From Rosistilla ulvae (GTDB lineage: Bacteria > Planctomycetota > Planctomycetia > Pirellulales > Pirellulaceae): DNA of 64,000 nt. A program made the position numbers and the translations under genes. Positions 21,301 through 26,309 of the stretch are shown one piece after another (the stretch's first letter is position 1; each line of letters starts with the position of its first letter). Location: the NCBI RefSeq assembly GCF_007741475.1, contig NZ_CP036261.1, positions 6,573,798 through 6,637,797 on the forward strand, in the 5' to 3' direction. The notes beneath the pieces are model-generated. The model was not told where the DNA came from and did not search any database. It worked only from the letters and a program-made list of their open reading frames with translations.

Positions 21301-21963
21301 ATCGATCGAAACCGCTTGCCCAGCGTTCATGAAACCGATCCCAAAAAGATCCTCATCCCGGTTGGTCCCATCGGTTGCGGAAATCGTGCCGGCGATCATC
21401 CCCGACAAGGTATTTCCCGCGATGGCCAATTCGATCGGATCGGCATAATAAATCGAATCGTTTCGTTGATTTGGGTCCGATTCAAACGCAAGGTTGCGGG
21501 CGATGATCGCGTCGATCTGGTAATCGCCCGACGTAGAGGCGTTGTCCCCCACGATCTCGATAAAGTAGGTACCGCTCGAATCGATCGACAGCGTCGATGT
21601 CAGGCTTGAATGCCCCGGCCCCGAATCGCGATCTTGGGCGATAACAGTGCCCGCGCTGTTGCGGACATAAATTTCTGGATCGACTCCCGACCCCAAATCG
21701 CTCACGCTGACCGAGACTCGATCGCCAGCGAACGCTGCGAAACGAAAGAAATCGGATTCCCCCGCTTGCAACTCCGCCTCGACGCTGCCACGAATCAGCG
21801 ACGGAACGGCCGTGGAAACTTGTAGCGACAGCTCGTTTGCCAAATCCCGCGTGTCGTTCGGCTCGGATTCGAGATCCGCCGCTAACAGCCGCCGGTCCTC
21901 TAATTGCTGAGCCTGTAACTTCCGACGCTTGACGAGTCGTTTTGACGATCGTTTGCCATACAC
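6316..21963 (-). CDS. Giant surface protein (5215 aa): PPC-like, C-type-lectin-like, CARDB, Calx-beta-like and dockerin domains
   Basis: GTG at 21963 follows a good ribosome site (AGAGGTGAG at 21968-21976). The basic N-terminus ends in LEDRRLLAAD (residues 21-30), the planctomycete export-type motif. A PPC-like domain follows (about 33-160), then three near-identical 514-516-residue units (414-927, 928-1441, 1442-1957) and a partial fourth. Each full unit holds PPC-like segments, a cysteine-free C-type-lectin-like domain (GGHLASI, WIGLND, EGTFQWSDGS, WGPGYP) and an Ig-like module. Then come CARDB modules (about 2225-2340, 2350-2470, 2885-2990) around Calx-beta-like repeats (2470-2880), a Gly/Pro linker near 3590, a Cys-bearing helical segment near 3620-3745, many Ig-like modules, and two dockerin calcium loops (DVNHDGLVTPLD, DVTGDGNSTPLD; about 5036-5100). 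A cell-surface adhesin or matrix role is inferred. Confidence 0.9.
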   Translation of the reverse strand: MYGKRSSKRLVKRRKLQAQQLEDRRLLAADLESEPNDTRDLANELSLQVSTAVPSLIRGSVEAELQAGESDFFRFAAFAGDRVSVSVSDLGSGVDPEIYVRNSAGTVIAQDRDSGPGHSSLTSTLSIDSSGTYFIEIVGDNASTSGDYQIDAIIARNLAFESDPNQRNDSIYYADPIELAIAGNTLSGMIAGTISATDGTNRDEDLFGIGFMNAGQAVSIDSVVPEWSDLSPNVELLDATGTPVIDTNASHASFDGTTLVDSEYFIRVSAESGEGPNSQYAVTATINDTVPPRVASFDRLPGGQPNSDTLFSTFSIDFTEALLVGSLSETVFDLRSWGADGQFNTTDDVRYDLDFNYDDAAKRIDFEITDGPLDNGTYSFAISSTVTDQVGNAMESGAGYNRTFIVDAVPVAGVFEGRDNGEYGKATPLSLEADTNGTGWLRSEIGFGAIDPSSDEDWWSFDASAGDSVDVWVQPRSDGFRPSVFLYQMHEDGTRVVSIGSDYYGSGPNLTGYLSGIEVPTDGTYFVMVQRYAGAGQYDVRVNVNRSHAIETDVGDANRSIGGADPLVFSEDSSVRSVDIAGTITEQGDVDYYQLGHLNAGTTLTVDASLLPDWSILEATVEVVSADGTVVLDDDASDAIFRGALASDGTYYARVWANTAVIDGSRFTLTDQASGWNDAEAAAVASGGHLASIENAAQTRLLYDTFGGNKWIGLNDVASEGTFQWSDGSDVDFTIWGPGYPNSYDHAAFSSNVSWYTTYESRSLQGIIEVPAEPGAPTVSGGGMLSQYLLSVEIGDLVPPTVASVSRLPEEEGVLDQLVSTFTVSFSESIDTETLSAAPLELRGAGEDGVLDTGDDVLYNLSHGYDSDAFEVSFTVHDGPILEGLHRFTIGDDVTDALGNALDGDGDSTTGGDFVLSFTVDAVPEGGVFEGRDNGEYGKATPLSLEADTNGTGWLRSEIGFGAIDPSSDEDWWSFDASAGDSVDVWVQPQSDGFRPSVFLYQMHEDGTRVVSIGSDYYGSGPNLTGYLSGIEVPTDGTYFVMVQRYAGAGQYDVRVNVNRSHAIETDVGDANRSIGGADPLVFSEDSSVRSVDIAGTITEQGDVDYYQLGHLNAGTTLTVDASLLPDWSILEATVEVVSADGTVVPDDDASDAIFHGALVNDGTYYARVWANTAVIDGSRFTLTDQASGWNDAEAAAVASGGHLASIDNAAQTRLLYDTFGGNKWIGLNDVASEGTFQWSDGSDVDFTIWGPGYPNSYDHAAFSSNVSWYTTYESRSLQGIIEVPAEPGAPTVSGGGMLSQYLLSVEIGDLVPPTVASVSRLPEEEGVLDQLVSTFTVSFSESIDTETLSAAPLELRGAGEDGVLDTGDDVLYNLSHGYDSDAFEVSFTVHDGPILEGLHRFTIGDDVTDALGNALDGDGDSTTGGDFVLSFTVDAVPEGGVFEGRDNGEYGKATPLSLEADTNGTGWLRSEIGFGVIDPRGDQDWWSFDALAGDSVDVWVQPQGSVFLPYLTLYQMREDGSGLVALDSDYAPSGPGNTAYIADVLLPADGTYYVRMQTNIYHVGSQYEVRINVNRGHQIERDENNGNRSIGGANALTFDETGTVRSASIVGTITEQGDVDYYQLGHLNAGTTLTVDASSLPEWSILEPSVEIVSADGTVIPDDDTSDAIFHGTLASDGTYYARVWANTAVIDGSRFTLTDQASGWNDAEAAAVAAGGHLASIDNAEQTRLLYHTFGGNRWIGLNDVASEGTFQWSDGSDVDFTIWGPGYPNSYNHAAFSSNVSWYTTYESRSLYGIVEVPAEPGAPTVSGGGMLSQYLLSVEIGDLVPPTVAGVSRLPEEEAVLDQLVSTFTVSFSESIDTETLSAATLELRGAGEDGVLDTGDDVLYNLSHGYDSDAFEVSFAVLDGPLVDGQHRLTIDDAVTDVLGNALDGDLDNTAGGDFVRTFTVDAIPEEGVFEGRDNGEYGKATPLGFEADTNGTGWLRSEIGFGAIDPTSDQDWWSFDALTGDSVDVWVQPQSDGFRPSVFLYKMHEDGMRVVSIGSDYNGSGPDLTGYLSGMEVPTDGTYFVMVQRYAGAGQYDVRVNLHRSSSIETDQNYSNDTRSNADLLALSGDDSSRYGSMVGTVMAGQSGNVDEDYFQLGVIEAGETILARAQTPAWSTLEPLIEIRDADGNVVSVNPVPTGADVARFTATDSGVFYAVVVGIGGEGIKGQYRLDVTVSDELSVPDLVVSAIDLPSPVSAGEQVTVSWTVGNFGTAATDATSWVDRVILSANDTINDFDDIVLGNFVRDVPLSANQTYDAELTVSLSQRLAGPYHLFVQTDFRNDLFEFVLDDNNLTQSATPWQIGPAPLPDLVVPVESMVAPTQIDPEAEFSVAWRTENVGAVPAPGGWVERVYIADSSSGQNRQLLGLFTHDEDLAAGSSTATRTETFQLPAGSFAGDVYFVVEVDATDSIYESDETNHFVATTASDVRTLLSFISTSTEIEEGGAQARITLVRNGSTAHPLSVSLQADVANQIDYPREVIIPAGRSRVTFYVSASEDAIVDGDRAVQISATATDFDVAEASFDVIDRDRATITATLSETNVLEGDSTTLTVSHNGLGTSDVVVRITATPSNQIDFPAAVLIPAGQTSVDVTATVTDDSIFESAGTIVIDGKSAGYVAGRADLNVPASDVPTLQIDIPSTMAEGDDAIGTITLDAVRDQPVHVLLNSDAAGLFVLPTLTIPAGARSAQFSMLAIENSDVDAARSIAVMAAPVTDFNSAAIADAAVIANVSLLDNDGPTLSAWIDRGVISENGIATLTVSRNTDTSGALVVSLLADDSGELAVPATVTIAAGERSATVAVQGLEDSVADGDQNVQVTAAADGFNSGLVNVIVSDLDLPDLVVASLEIPAEIDPGSRPTLHWSVANLGIAAATDGWTERIYLSSDPQFGNDTLLAEHRFSGPLSVDASNGRSVPVTFPDTPGEFWVIVEVDGEQTLREGIDANNRFVSPTPILLRPSYTATVSAEIESAAAGTAVTLAGSAANTDGTPAALVDVVVHITVRGTTRTLDARTDANGNFQTLFTPLSGEAGRYAVAASHPALSAPMSQDTFDLHGLVPTAGFDFIGLPAGSSTTQSITIRNLADLPLTGLSITTVDVASGLSVTPSVPASNVAASGSFDLTYDLTDLSADQGASQFVLRVSTNEAPALEIPITVDVIAPQASLAFEQSTLETSMVVGEQTSVELVIENRGVADSGPIELFLPAEAPWMSVISGRTIENLPAGDKLTVTLMLQPSIDLELGSYRGSIVASSEAGDIAVDFDFRATAETVGELRVTVVDELFYFAEGAPTVRDAAIELRDAITRALVATNAAVAARAAGESAGTVTVDDDGAIRFSDVPRGKYIVQVSADSHDPNEVLLEIPAGDVADEQIFISRNFVEYTWTVEEVEVEDRTRVTIEAVFETNVPAPVVVVESNIDLSALSNPGDTQTFEVKYTNEGFIQAEAVEIFFDEHPYYEIAPLVNEIPILPARSTATIPVRVTRRVVAGPPPEGESAGSLPDADCHIDGYTIYRYECGPNGVWKRVPIAVIGVDGNCAPGGGAHSPGGGGTFVGTGLGSGPSAGGPSFGGKTGDGVPPGLPPDPVFSGPPPAIPQAPSSCDACLEEVGEQARDYLIGKIPFAGEITMAMGFGDSVQDVADAVAGNDSFDKNDAKSLTKTALGFVALFPSPWGMAARGVLTAWDAYDSLYPLLTKCAGLFGFGPSAPVTPLEGEAAAVGPAVQVAASRLQELLDFYQAFSAPEQYLYGSAEFIGVSQSLERLSWVADVKSLTLNATENFQRISSDDRQLLIDHAHRPDAVSDEEVDRFVDRINRSIDYWDAGVFTTEDLPEGANGDFIDLKHWGGLMQEAETAYSEFGEQSMAALDSAIDDTVLELLNAMNGHSDDGVCAAVRLQITQDVVQTRQGFQATLGIANQTTSPLNAVIAEVVVLDRTGNDVSELFGVQVIASEGFDINGGSATIGIGGDGTTTWLIVPSTEAAPLGATEYFVAGSFQYDQFGLTVKETLLPTAITVLPQPELVLDYFLQRDVVSDDPFTDAVEPAEIFTLGAQVRNHGVGIARDLRIESAQPKIIENEKGLLIDFEIVGTSVNGEPAQRTLTAEIGDLAGGELAIAQWQLEASLQGLFTEYEASFEHISDFGRPDLSLVKSVEIHELIRPVQATASGVDDRLSDFLVNDIPDVQDLPDTLYLSDGSVQEVQLGSDAQFDPNASPWSLVVDVSATMPDGWGYLRLQDPSDGNHELIGIRRSDGSLLASENFWQTDRTFIGLGKRPVYENVVHLLDFDSTGEYQFVYSNGDRQGPVVERFSGVSPNPTDRAIDVIDVHFDEPIDPATLLRDAITLLKNGVPLDTPTLAISANLNPTLRLSGLGALTADDAVYELHIELASVRDLSQNPAQGVASLTWVKGEAAPAVIEVSGLPSAIATTAVDSFQIQVTESVQLASLQTALSIQRDGNPIDLSSASFHLVSEGLYEVSGLNALTATDGDYQVSIDAARLIDLDGLFGFGSTSKIWTLDTTAPQITDLFAPPTNPRNIVVQRIDVQFSEPVDLTSLGVDDLRLVRDGAAENLIAGDSRVTIEDRGDNVYRIAGINWVQGFIADPQIADFTFTIHGSEIQDLAGNSGSGSLSTTWTIDLVSPTVPTDMALAVEPATDGTSTSAANAVFSGTVDENGLTLVIENEYTGDELFRGTLNDRQFSIPLRLPSEGRNELSGRLIDNAGNTTDFPLPDAFTNLLPPTVVETSGFKPTIRATAIDAFSVTFAKPIRPETLTRDVLTLWRDDTAVPLPAGLTIDASADAFILTISGLRSATADEGAYRLSIDLSGVRSTDGLAGTGTYSERWMVDTTPPTTRVVSTPLESTARRYLLSVESDPSQGTSSPISEFQVYAASENSPLRLVAQLEPESPATEFSSELNEEHLFFSDSIDAAGNQQRLSIGSTGQFPIRLDGDALAGLPDDLTFETGTEFEFSGEWTVQPPVLVDGGLVHQVQHGVRLLNVQTSTPWSNPVLVWDVNHDGLVTPLDALQIINRLNRISGMGDVKLPQPEGGTDHRYYDVTGDGNSTPLDALRVLNALNRRNFGEVGESESLAAAALNPWAPLVASQGLVEPAWTVDHQQSLIGDSFALPERDLANPLESQEVDAFFFDHSNLDDDDDEETQLLELLFEAGRLGLDKWNGALLGHVGPR
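16093..20724 (-). repeat. Three tandem coding repeats of 1542/1542/1548 bp inside the giant gene
   Basis: Unit 1 is 19183-20724, unit 2 is 17641-19182 and unit 3 is 16093-17640, each starting at the VFEGRDNGEYGK sequence in protein order. A partial fourth copy follows from 16092 down to roughly 15640. Units 1 and 2 are identical over long stretches (for example 17606-18300 against 19148-19842). Unit 3 has diverged more in its first third, and all are in frame. Sequence identity at synonymous sites indicates recent duplication or ongoing gene conversion. Confidence 0.93.
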
Positions 21964-21967
21964 CTAG

Positions 21968-21976
21968 CTCACCTCT
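21968..21976 (-). promoter_or_regulatory. Ribosome binding site that fixes the GTG start of the giant gene
   Basis: Leftward AGAGGTGAG ends four bases before the GTG at 21963 (core AGGTG about seven bases away). No ATG with comparable context lies nearby in frame, and the resulting N-terminus carries the expected basic region and LEDRRLLAA motif. Confidence 0.65.
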
Positions 21977-22222
21977 GCTCAATCCGGGGACGCAATACAG
22001 TCAACTGCAACGCCGACAGCATACCCACCACAATGGTGCAAAACACCATGGCCGCAAGGGGCCCACCCGGAAATTCCGTTTCTTAACATGAGCCATCAGC
22101 CGGAACGCTATCGCATCCCGCTCGCCGAGGGACCGCTCGCCAGCGTACCAAGCGGTAGAATTGCCTCGACACAGAAACAGACTTGCCCTGAAACACAGCG
22201 GAAACACAGATGCGATCCATCA

Positions 22223-22246
22223 TGCCCCGCGAGAGGTGGCGGGGCA
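22223..22246 (-). terminator. GC-rich hairpin after larC, possible terminator
   Basis: TGCCCCGC (22223-22230) pairs with GCGGGGCA (22239-22246) around an 8-base loop, 15 bases past the larC stop. No T-run follows on the leftward strand, so intrinsic termination is only possible, not shown. The rest of 21964-22260 shows no gene; it should also hold the promoter of the giant gene. Confidence 0.4.
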
Positions 22247-22260
22247 GAAGAGACGAACAA

Positions 22261-23478
22261 TTAGCTTGGCGGCAACAGCGCGGCAGGATCGAAGGCCTTT
22301 GTTGCGGCGTCTCGGATGGCGTGAACTGTCGCTTTTTTCTCGGCCGCCAGCTGACGGAGCGATTCGTGTTCGGGGGTGAATCGCCACTGCGATGAAGGGA
22401 GCCAAGCACATTTGCCTTGCACGCTGCCGAACGAGGTTTCCACAGCGTGCGGCCGACGAATCAATTTCGTCCGCCGCGCGTCCCAGCTACGAACGCCAAT
22501 TGCCGACGAACAGCTGAGTAAAACGCTCTCGACCGTCGCGGCCAAGCTGGGGTCGGCCAGCACGGTGATTTTGACGCCGCTGCGGCCCTTCTTCATCACC
22601 GTCGGTGTTTGGTAGACGTCCAATGCGCCGGCATCAAACAACTGGTCGACGCACCACGCCAACTCTTCAGCCGTCGAATCGTCGACGTTTGTCTCGGTGA
22701 TCACGATCTGATCGGTTTCGAACTGACCGGCAGCTTGTCCAGCGGACGGTTGGCCAGCGGTGTCGCTGTCGCCGATCAGCACGCGCAAGATATTCGCTTG
22801 CTTCTCCAGATCCATCGTCCCCGAACCGCAACCGATCGCGGAGATCTTCATCGCGGGAATCGGGCCAAACGCTTTGCAGGTCGTCTTCAGAATCGCCGCT
22901 CCGGTCGGCGTCGTCAGCTCCGCCTGAATGTCGCTCGGTGCGATCGGAATCCCGGCCAGCAGCAGCGCGGTCGCGGGAGCGGGAACGCCGACGCGGCCGT
23001 GGGCGATCTGGATCGTTCCGCCGCCGGTGGGAACTGGCGACGCCTCGACTCGCTCAATACCTAGTTCGGTCAGGGCGATCGCAACGCCGGTTATATCGGC
23101 GATCGAATCGATGGCGCCGACTTCGTGGAAATGGACTTTTTCGAGCGTCGAGCCGTGAACCTGCGCCTCCGCTTCGCCTAAATTACGAAAAATCAGCTTG
23201 GCCACATCGCGAGCTTCGGCCGAAATATCCCCTTTATCGAGCATCGCTTCGATGTGATGGAGATGCCGATGAGCATGCTCTGGCGGATGCGTGATCGTGA
23301 CCTGCGTCGCGCGAAACCCGTATTTCTTAATGTTTTCCGCGGTAATCGAGATCTCGCCGAGCCCCATCGATCGAACACCGGCTTGGATTCGGTCGATACT
23401 GGCCCCGGCGTCGATCAGCGCCCCCAGGGTCATATCACCACTGATTCCGCTGGTGCAGTCGAAGTATGCGATACGCAA
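22261..23478 (-). CDS. larC: Nickel-pincer cofactor biosynthesis protein LarC
   Basis: The product (405 aa) begins MRIAYFDCTSGISGDM, the typical LarC N-terminus, and carries KVHFHEVGAIDSIADITG (about 114-131), ASPVPTGGGTIQIAHG and the C-terminal TNVDDSTAEE region. LarC is the nickel insertase that completes the pyridinium-dithiocarboxylate pincer cofactor of LarA-type enzymes in the cytoplasm. The start is TTG at 23478, supported by AGGAG seven bases upstream and by the family N-terminus. LarB and LarE are not visible in the window. The LarA-like gene at 4888-6150 is the obvious client; the giant surface-protein gene separates the two. Length fits a full LarC without a frameshift. Confidence 0.92.
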   Translation of the reverse strand: MRIAYFDCTSGISGDMTLGALIDAGASIDRIQAGVRSMGLGEISITAENIKKYGFRATQVTITHPPEHAHRHLHHIEAMLDKGDISAEARDVAKLIFRNLGEAEAQVHGSTLEKVHFHEVGAIDSIADITGVAIALTELGIERVEASPVPTGGGTIQIAHGRVGVPAPATALLLAGIPIAPSDIQAELTTPTGAAILKTTCKAFGPIPAMKISAIGCGSGTMDLEKQANILRVLIGDSDTAGQPSAGQAAGQFETDQIVITETNVDDSTAEELAWCVDQLFDAGALDVYQTPTVMKKGRSGVKITVLADPSLAATVESVLLSCSSAIGVRSWDARRTKLIRRPHAVETSFGSVQGKCAWLPSSQWRFTPEHESLRQLAAEKKATVHAIRDAATKAFDPAALLPPS

Positions 23479-23485
23479 AGAAAAG

Positions 23486-23490
23486 CTCCT
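23486..23490 (-). promoter_or_regulatory. Shine-Dalgarno AGGAG that supports the TTG start of larC
   Basis: AGGAG lies seven bases before the TTG at 23476-23478. No in-frame ATG close by would keep the conserved MRIAYFDC start, so this site decides the start codon. Confidence 0.75.
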
Positions 23491-23623
23491 GGTAAAATGG
23501 CGTTGCAGTTAAATCAAGAACGGATAAAATGTGCAGCCCTTGATGAACCGAAGAAACATCAGACTGCCAACGGCACGCAGTGTAAACCGTTGCTAGCATA
23601 ATATTGTTAAGAAAGTTGGATCC

Positions 23624-23776
23624 ATGAAAGTTGTAAGCTCGATCGGCACGCTGAAGAATCGTCACCCCGACTGCCAAGTCGTCAAGCGTCGTGGCCGAAT
23701 CTACGTGATTTGCAAAAGCAATCCGAAGTTCAAGGTCCGCCAAGGTGGTGCGAAGTCCAAGAAGGCTCGCCGCTAA
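23624..23776 (+). CDS. rpmJ: 50S ribosomal protein L36
   Basis: A 50-codon ORF starts at ATG 23624 ([20 protein letters not shown]) and ends with the basic tail [12 protein letters not shown]. Spacing and residues match L36 of the large ribosomal subunit. Canonical zinc-binding L36 has a C-C-C-H ligand set; here the aligned positions read H14, C17, C30 and F36. Two cysteines remain, one ligand is His and the last is lost, so zinc binding is doubtful. The length is above the usual 37-38 residues because of a longer N-terminal turn and a basic C-terminal tail. Its stop codon overlaps that of the convergent EVE-domain gene. A weak AAGAAAG lies upstream. Confidence 0.9.
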   Translation: MKVVSSIGTLKNRHPDCQVVKRRGRIYVICKSNPKFKVRQGGAKSKKARR

Positions 23777-24252
23777 GCTTTGTTTTTGGCCGCTTCGGCC
23801 ATCTTCAACACGACCTCAAATTCCGATTCGGTGACCGGCTGGACACTCAATCGGCTTCCTTTGCGGAGCAGTTCCATCTGCTCCAGTTGGGGTTCGTTGC
23901 GCATCTGCGAAAGCGTCACTGGCTGCTCAAACGCTTTGTCTAACTGCACGTCGACCATAAACCAGCGCGGGTTCTCGGGGCTGCTCTTCGGGTCGTAATA
24001 CTTGCTGCCCGAATCCCACGCGAAGTGATCGGGATAGGCTCCCTTGGCAATCTTGGCAGTTCCCACAACCGCGGGGTCTTTCCCACCCGAGTGGTAGAAG
24101 AGAACGCGATCCCCTTTCTTAAAGTCATCGCGCATCATATTGCGAGCCTGGTAATTGCGGACGCCTTCCCAGCAGGTCGTCTTCCGCTTCTCTTTCGCCA
24201 GATCTTCGATCGAATAGGTTCCCGGTTCGGTCTTCATCAGCCAGTACTTCAT
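23773..24252 (-). CDS. EVE-domain protein (thymocyte nuclear protein 1-like)
   Basis: ATG 24252 gives 159 residues: [18 protein letters not shown] at the N-terminus, then [13 protein letters not shown] (about 28-40) and [12 protein letters not shown] (about 45-56), the hallmark segments of the EVE (PUA-like) domain. The whole protein is one domain, as in the typical bacterial homologues of about 150 residues. EVE domains bind modified nucleobases in DNA or RNA; the ligand here is not known. The gene converges on rpmJ with overlapping stop codons (TAG 23773-23775 against TAA 23774-23776), so the two transcripts must overlap. Confidence 0.9.
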   Translation of the reverse strand: MKYWLMKTEPGTYSIEDLAKEKRKTTCWEGVRNYQARNMMRDDFKKGDRVLFYHSGGKDPAVVGTAKIAKGAYPDHFAWDSGSKYYDPKSSPENPRWFMVDVQLDKAFEQPVTLSQMRNEPQLEQMELLRKGSRLSVQPVTESEFEVVLKMAEAAKNKA

Positions 24253-24612
24253 GCGTGTTCCCTACAGAATGTTCGTGAAACGATAAATTGACCAGTATTG
24301 TCAACGCGGTGGCGATGATAGTTCAAGGGCGGATCGGGATGATGAGTAAATTAGTGTGGCGGCGAAACGGCGGCAAATGTTTACTCCCCAGTCTGTAGCG
24401 CTAGAATAGTGAATAGCAGGCATTCTGGGGGACAGCGATTGGACATGCGGCTTGAGTGGAACTTTTGCGCTTTCTGGATGGAGACGCGATCGTACCGCGT
24501 TCCTGCAGAAAGGGAATTTTTGCTCCACCCGCCAGCTGAGAAAAATGCTACGTTCCCGTTTGGTGGCTCGAAGGGATACACTGCACCTCCCAACCGTGAA
24601 AGAGGGTGAGAA
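24253..24612. other. Divergent intergenic region (EVE gene / DUF1571 gene)
   Basis: The 360 bases separate two divergent genes and should carry both promoters. Short ORFs here show no recognisable protein features. No hairpin with a T-run or RNA gene was noticed. Confidence 0.35.
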
Positions 24613-25521
24613 ATGCGACGACAATCGCGACAACAAGAAACAAGCATCACGATGATTGCACTGCTGCTGATCGGCCTGCTGCCGACACTGGCAACCGCCG
24701 AGGATTCGGCGAGCCTCGAAACCGCCCCAGCCAAAAAAGCGACAGCTGCGCCGACGTCGGCGCACCCGCTGGACCGCGTGATCGAGATCGCGACCAAGGG
24801 GCTGCAGCGAACCGATGAAGAAATCAAAGAGTATTCGTGCCTGCTGATCAAGCGCGAACGGATCGACGGCGAACTGACGGCTCGACAGTACATGCAAGCC
24901 AAAGTCCGCCACCGCCATTTTGCCGACGGCAAGTTGGTCACACCGATGAGCGTCTACCTGAAGTTCCTCAAGCCGAGCGAACTGGCCGGCCGCGAAGTGT
25001 TGTACGTCGAAGGCGAACGCGACGGCAACGTCTTGGCGCGGCGCGGTGGGCCACGCTTGGCAAACATCACCGTCGAGTTAAACCCCAAGGGTTCCTGGGC
25101 GATGCAGGGGAACCTGCACCCGATCACCGAATTTGGTTTCCGCAACCTGATCTTCCGGTTGATCGAGAACATGCGCGACAGTCGCCAAACGAGCGATGTC
25201 GATGTCAAGTTCTACGACAATGCGAAACTGGGAGACCGGGAATGCGAACACATTCAAGTCACGCAGACCGATCCCAACTCGACTGCCGATTACCATATCG
25301 CGCGGATTTTCATCGACAAGGAAATGCAGGTCCCTGTCTACTTCGCCTCCTACGATTGGCCGGAAACCGAAGGTAGCGAACCGTTGCTGAAGGAAGAGTA
25401 CATCTTTGCCAACGTCGACCTGAATCCGAACTTCGTCGCGATGGACTTCGATGCCGAAAATCCCGATTACGCTTTCGAACCGATCGCATCGGAAGAGTCG
25501 TTGGCGCAGGTCAAACCCTAA
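24613..25521 (+). CDS. Exported DUF1571-family protein
   Basis: ATG 24613 follows GAGGGTGAGAA, a fair ribosome site. The 302-residue product has a basic N-terminus and hydrophobic core (MIALLLIGLLPTLATAE), a probable signal peptide cleaved near residue 30. The mature part contains YSCLLIKRERIDG (about 76-88), VYLKFLKPSELAGREVLYVEG and the C-terminal YIFANVDLNPNF segment, matching DUF1571, a family common in planctomycetes with a fold likened to LolA-type lipoprotein carriers. The biochemical role is unknown; a periplasmic lipid- or lipoprotein-binding function is inference. Repeats follow downstream. Confidence 0.78.
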   Translation: MRRQSRQQETSITMIALLLIGLLPTLATAEDSASLETAPAKKATAAPTSAHPLDRVIEIATKGLQRTDEEIKEYSCLLIKRERIDGELTARQYMQAKVRHRHFADGKLVTPMSVYLKFLKPSELAGREVLYVEGERDGNVLARRGGPRLANITVELNPKGSWAMQGNLHPITEFGFRNLIFRLIENMRDSRQTSDVDVKFYDNAKLGDRECEHIQVTQTDPNSTADYHIARIFIDKEMQVPVYFASYDWPETEGSEPLLKEEYIFANVDLNPNFVAMDFDAENPDYAFEPIASEESLAQVKP

Positions 25522-25559
25522 GAAGCAGCGCCTCGCAATTCGCAGCAGCCTCCGCGCCA

Positions 25560-26300
25560 CTTCACCCGCCCGACGCCCCTCCCGGAACGACGCTGCGCTC
25601 GTTCCACCTTCCCCGGCAAACTGCGTTTGGGGAGCGGTGAAGTACGCCACAAATTCACCCGCCCGGCGGAGCTGAGAGGGTCGAAAAACCAGCGTTTTGC
25701 GAGTTTTCAGGGGAGGGCCATCTCCGGGATCAAACGCCTGCGGATTTACCGCCCGATGCCCCTCCCGGAACAACGCTGCGCTCGTTCCATCCTCCCCGGC
25801 AAACTGCGTTTGGGGAGCGGTGAAGTGCGTCACAAATTCACCCACCCGGCGGAGCTGGGAGGGTCGGAAAACCAGCGTTTAGCAAGTTTTTCGGGGAGGG
25901 CAGTCCCCCAGGATCGAACACCTGCGGATTCACCGCCCGACGCCCCTCCCGGAACGACGCTGCGCTCGTTCCACCCTCCCCGGCAAACTGCGTTTGGGGA
26001 GGGTGAAGTACGTCACCAATTCACCCGCCCGGCGGAGCTGGGAGGGTCGGAAAACGTGCGTTTAGCAAGTTTTTCGGGGAGGGCAGTCCCCTTGGATCGA
26101 ACACCTGCGGATTTACCGCCCGACGCCCCTCCCGGAACGACGCTGCACTCGTTCCACCCTCCCCGGCAAACTGCGTTTTGGGAGGGTGTAGTGCGTCACA
26201 AATTCACCCGCCCGGCGGAGCTGGGAGGGTCGGAAAACGAGCGTTTAGCAAGTTTTTCGGGGAGGGCAGTCCCCTTGGATCGAACACCTGCGGATTCAGT
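25560..26300. repeat. Four tandem intergenic repeats with a period of about 183 bp
   Basis: Copies begin near 25571, 25754, 25938 and 26121 (spacing 183, 184, 183), each opening CGACGCCCCTCCCGGAACGA or a one-base variant. Each contains AACGA-CGCTGCGC-TCGTT, the palindrome CTCCCC-GGCAAACTGCGTTT-GGGGAG, and an A-rich stretch before GGGGAGGGC. An ORF reads through them but is an artefact of the repeat. The last copy ends close to the 3' end of the hydrolase gene. They look like a family of structured intergenic elements rather than a CRISPR. Confidence 0.9.
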
Positions 26301-26309
26301 GCATACGGC

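Noticed and set aside
24301-24941. Leftward ORFs of 205 and 186 codons overlapping the DUF1571 gene
   Set aside because: Both are mostly antisense to the DUF1571 gene, which has a signal peptide, a ribosome site and family motifs.
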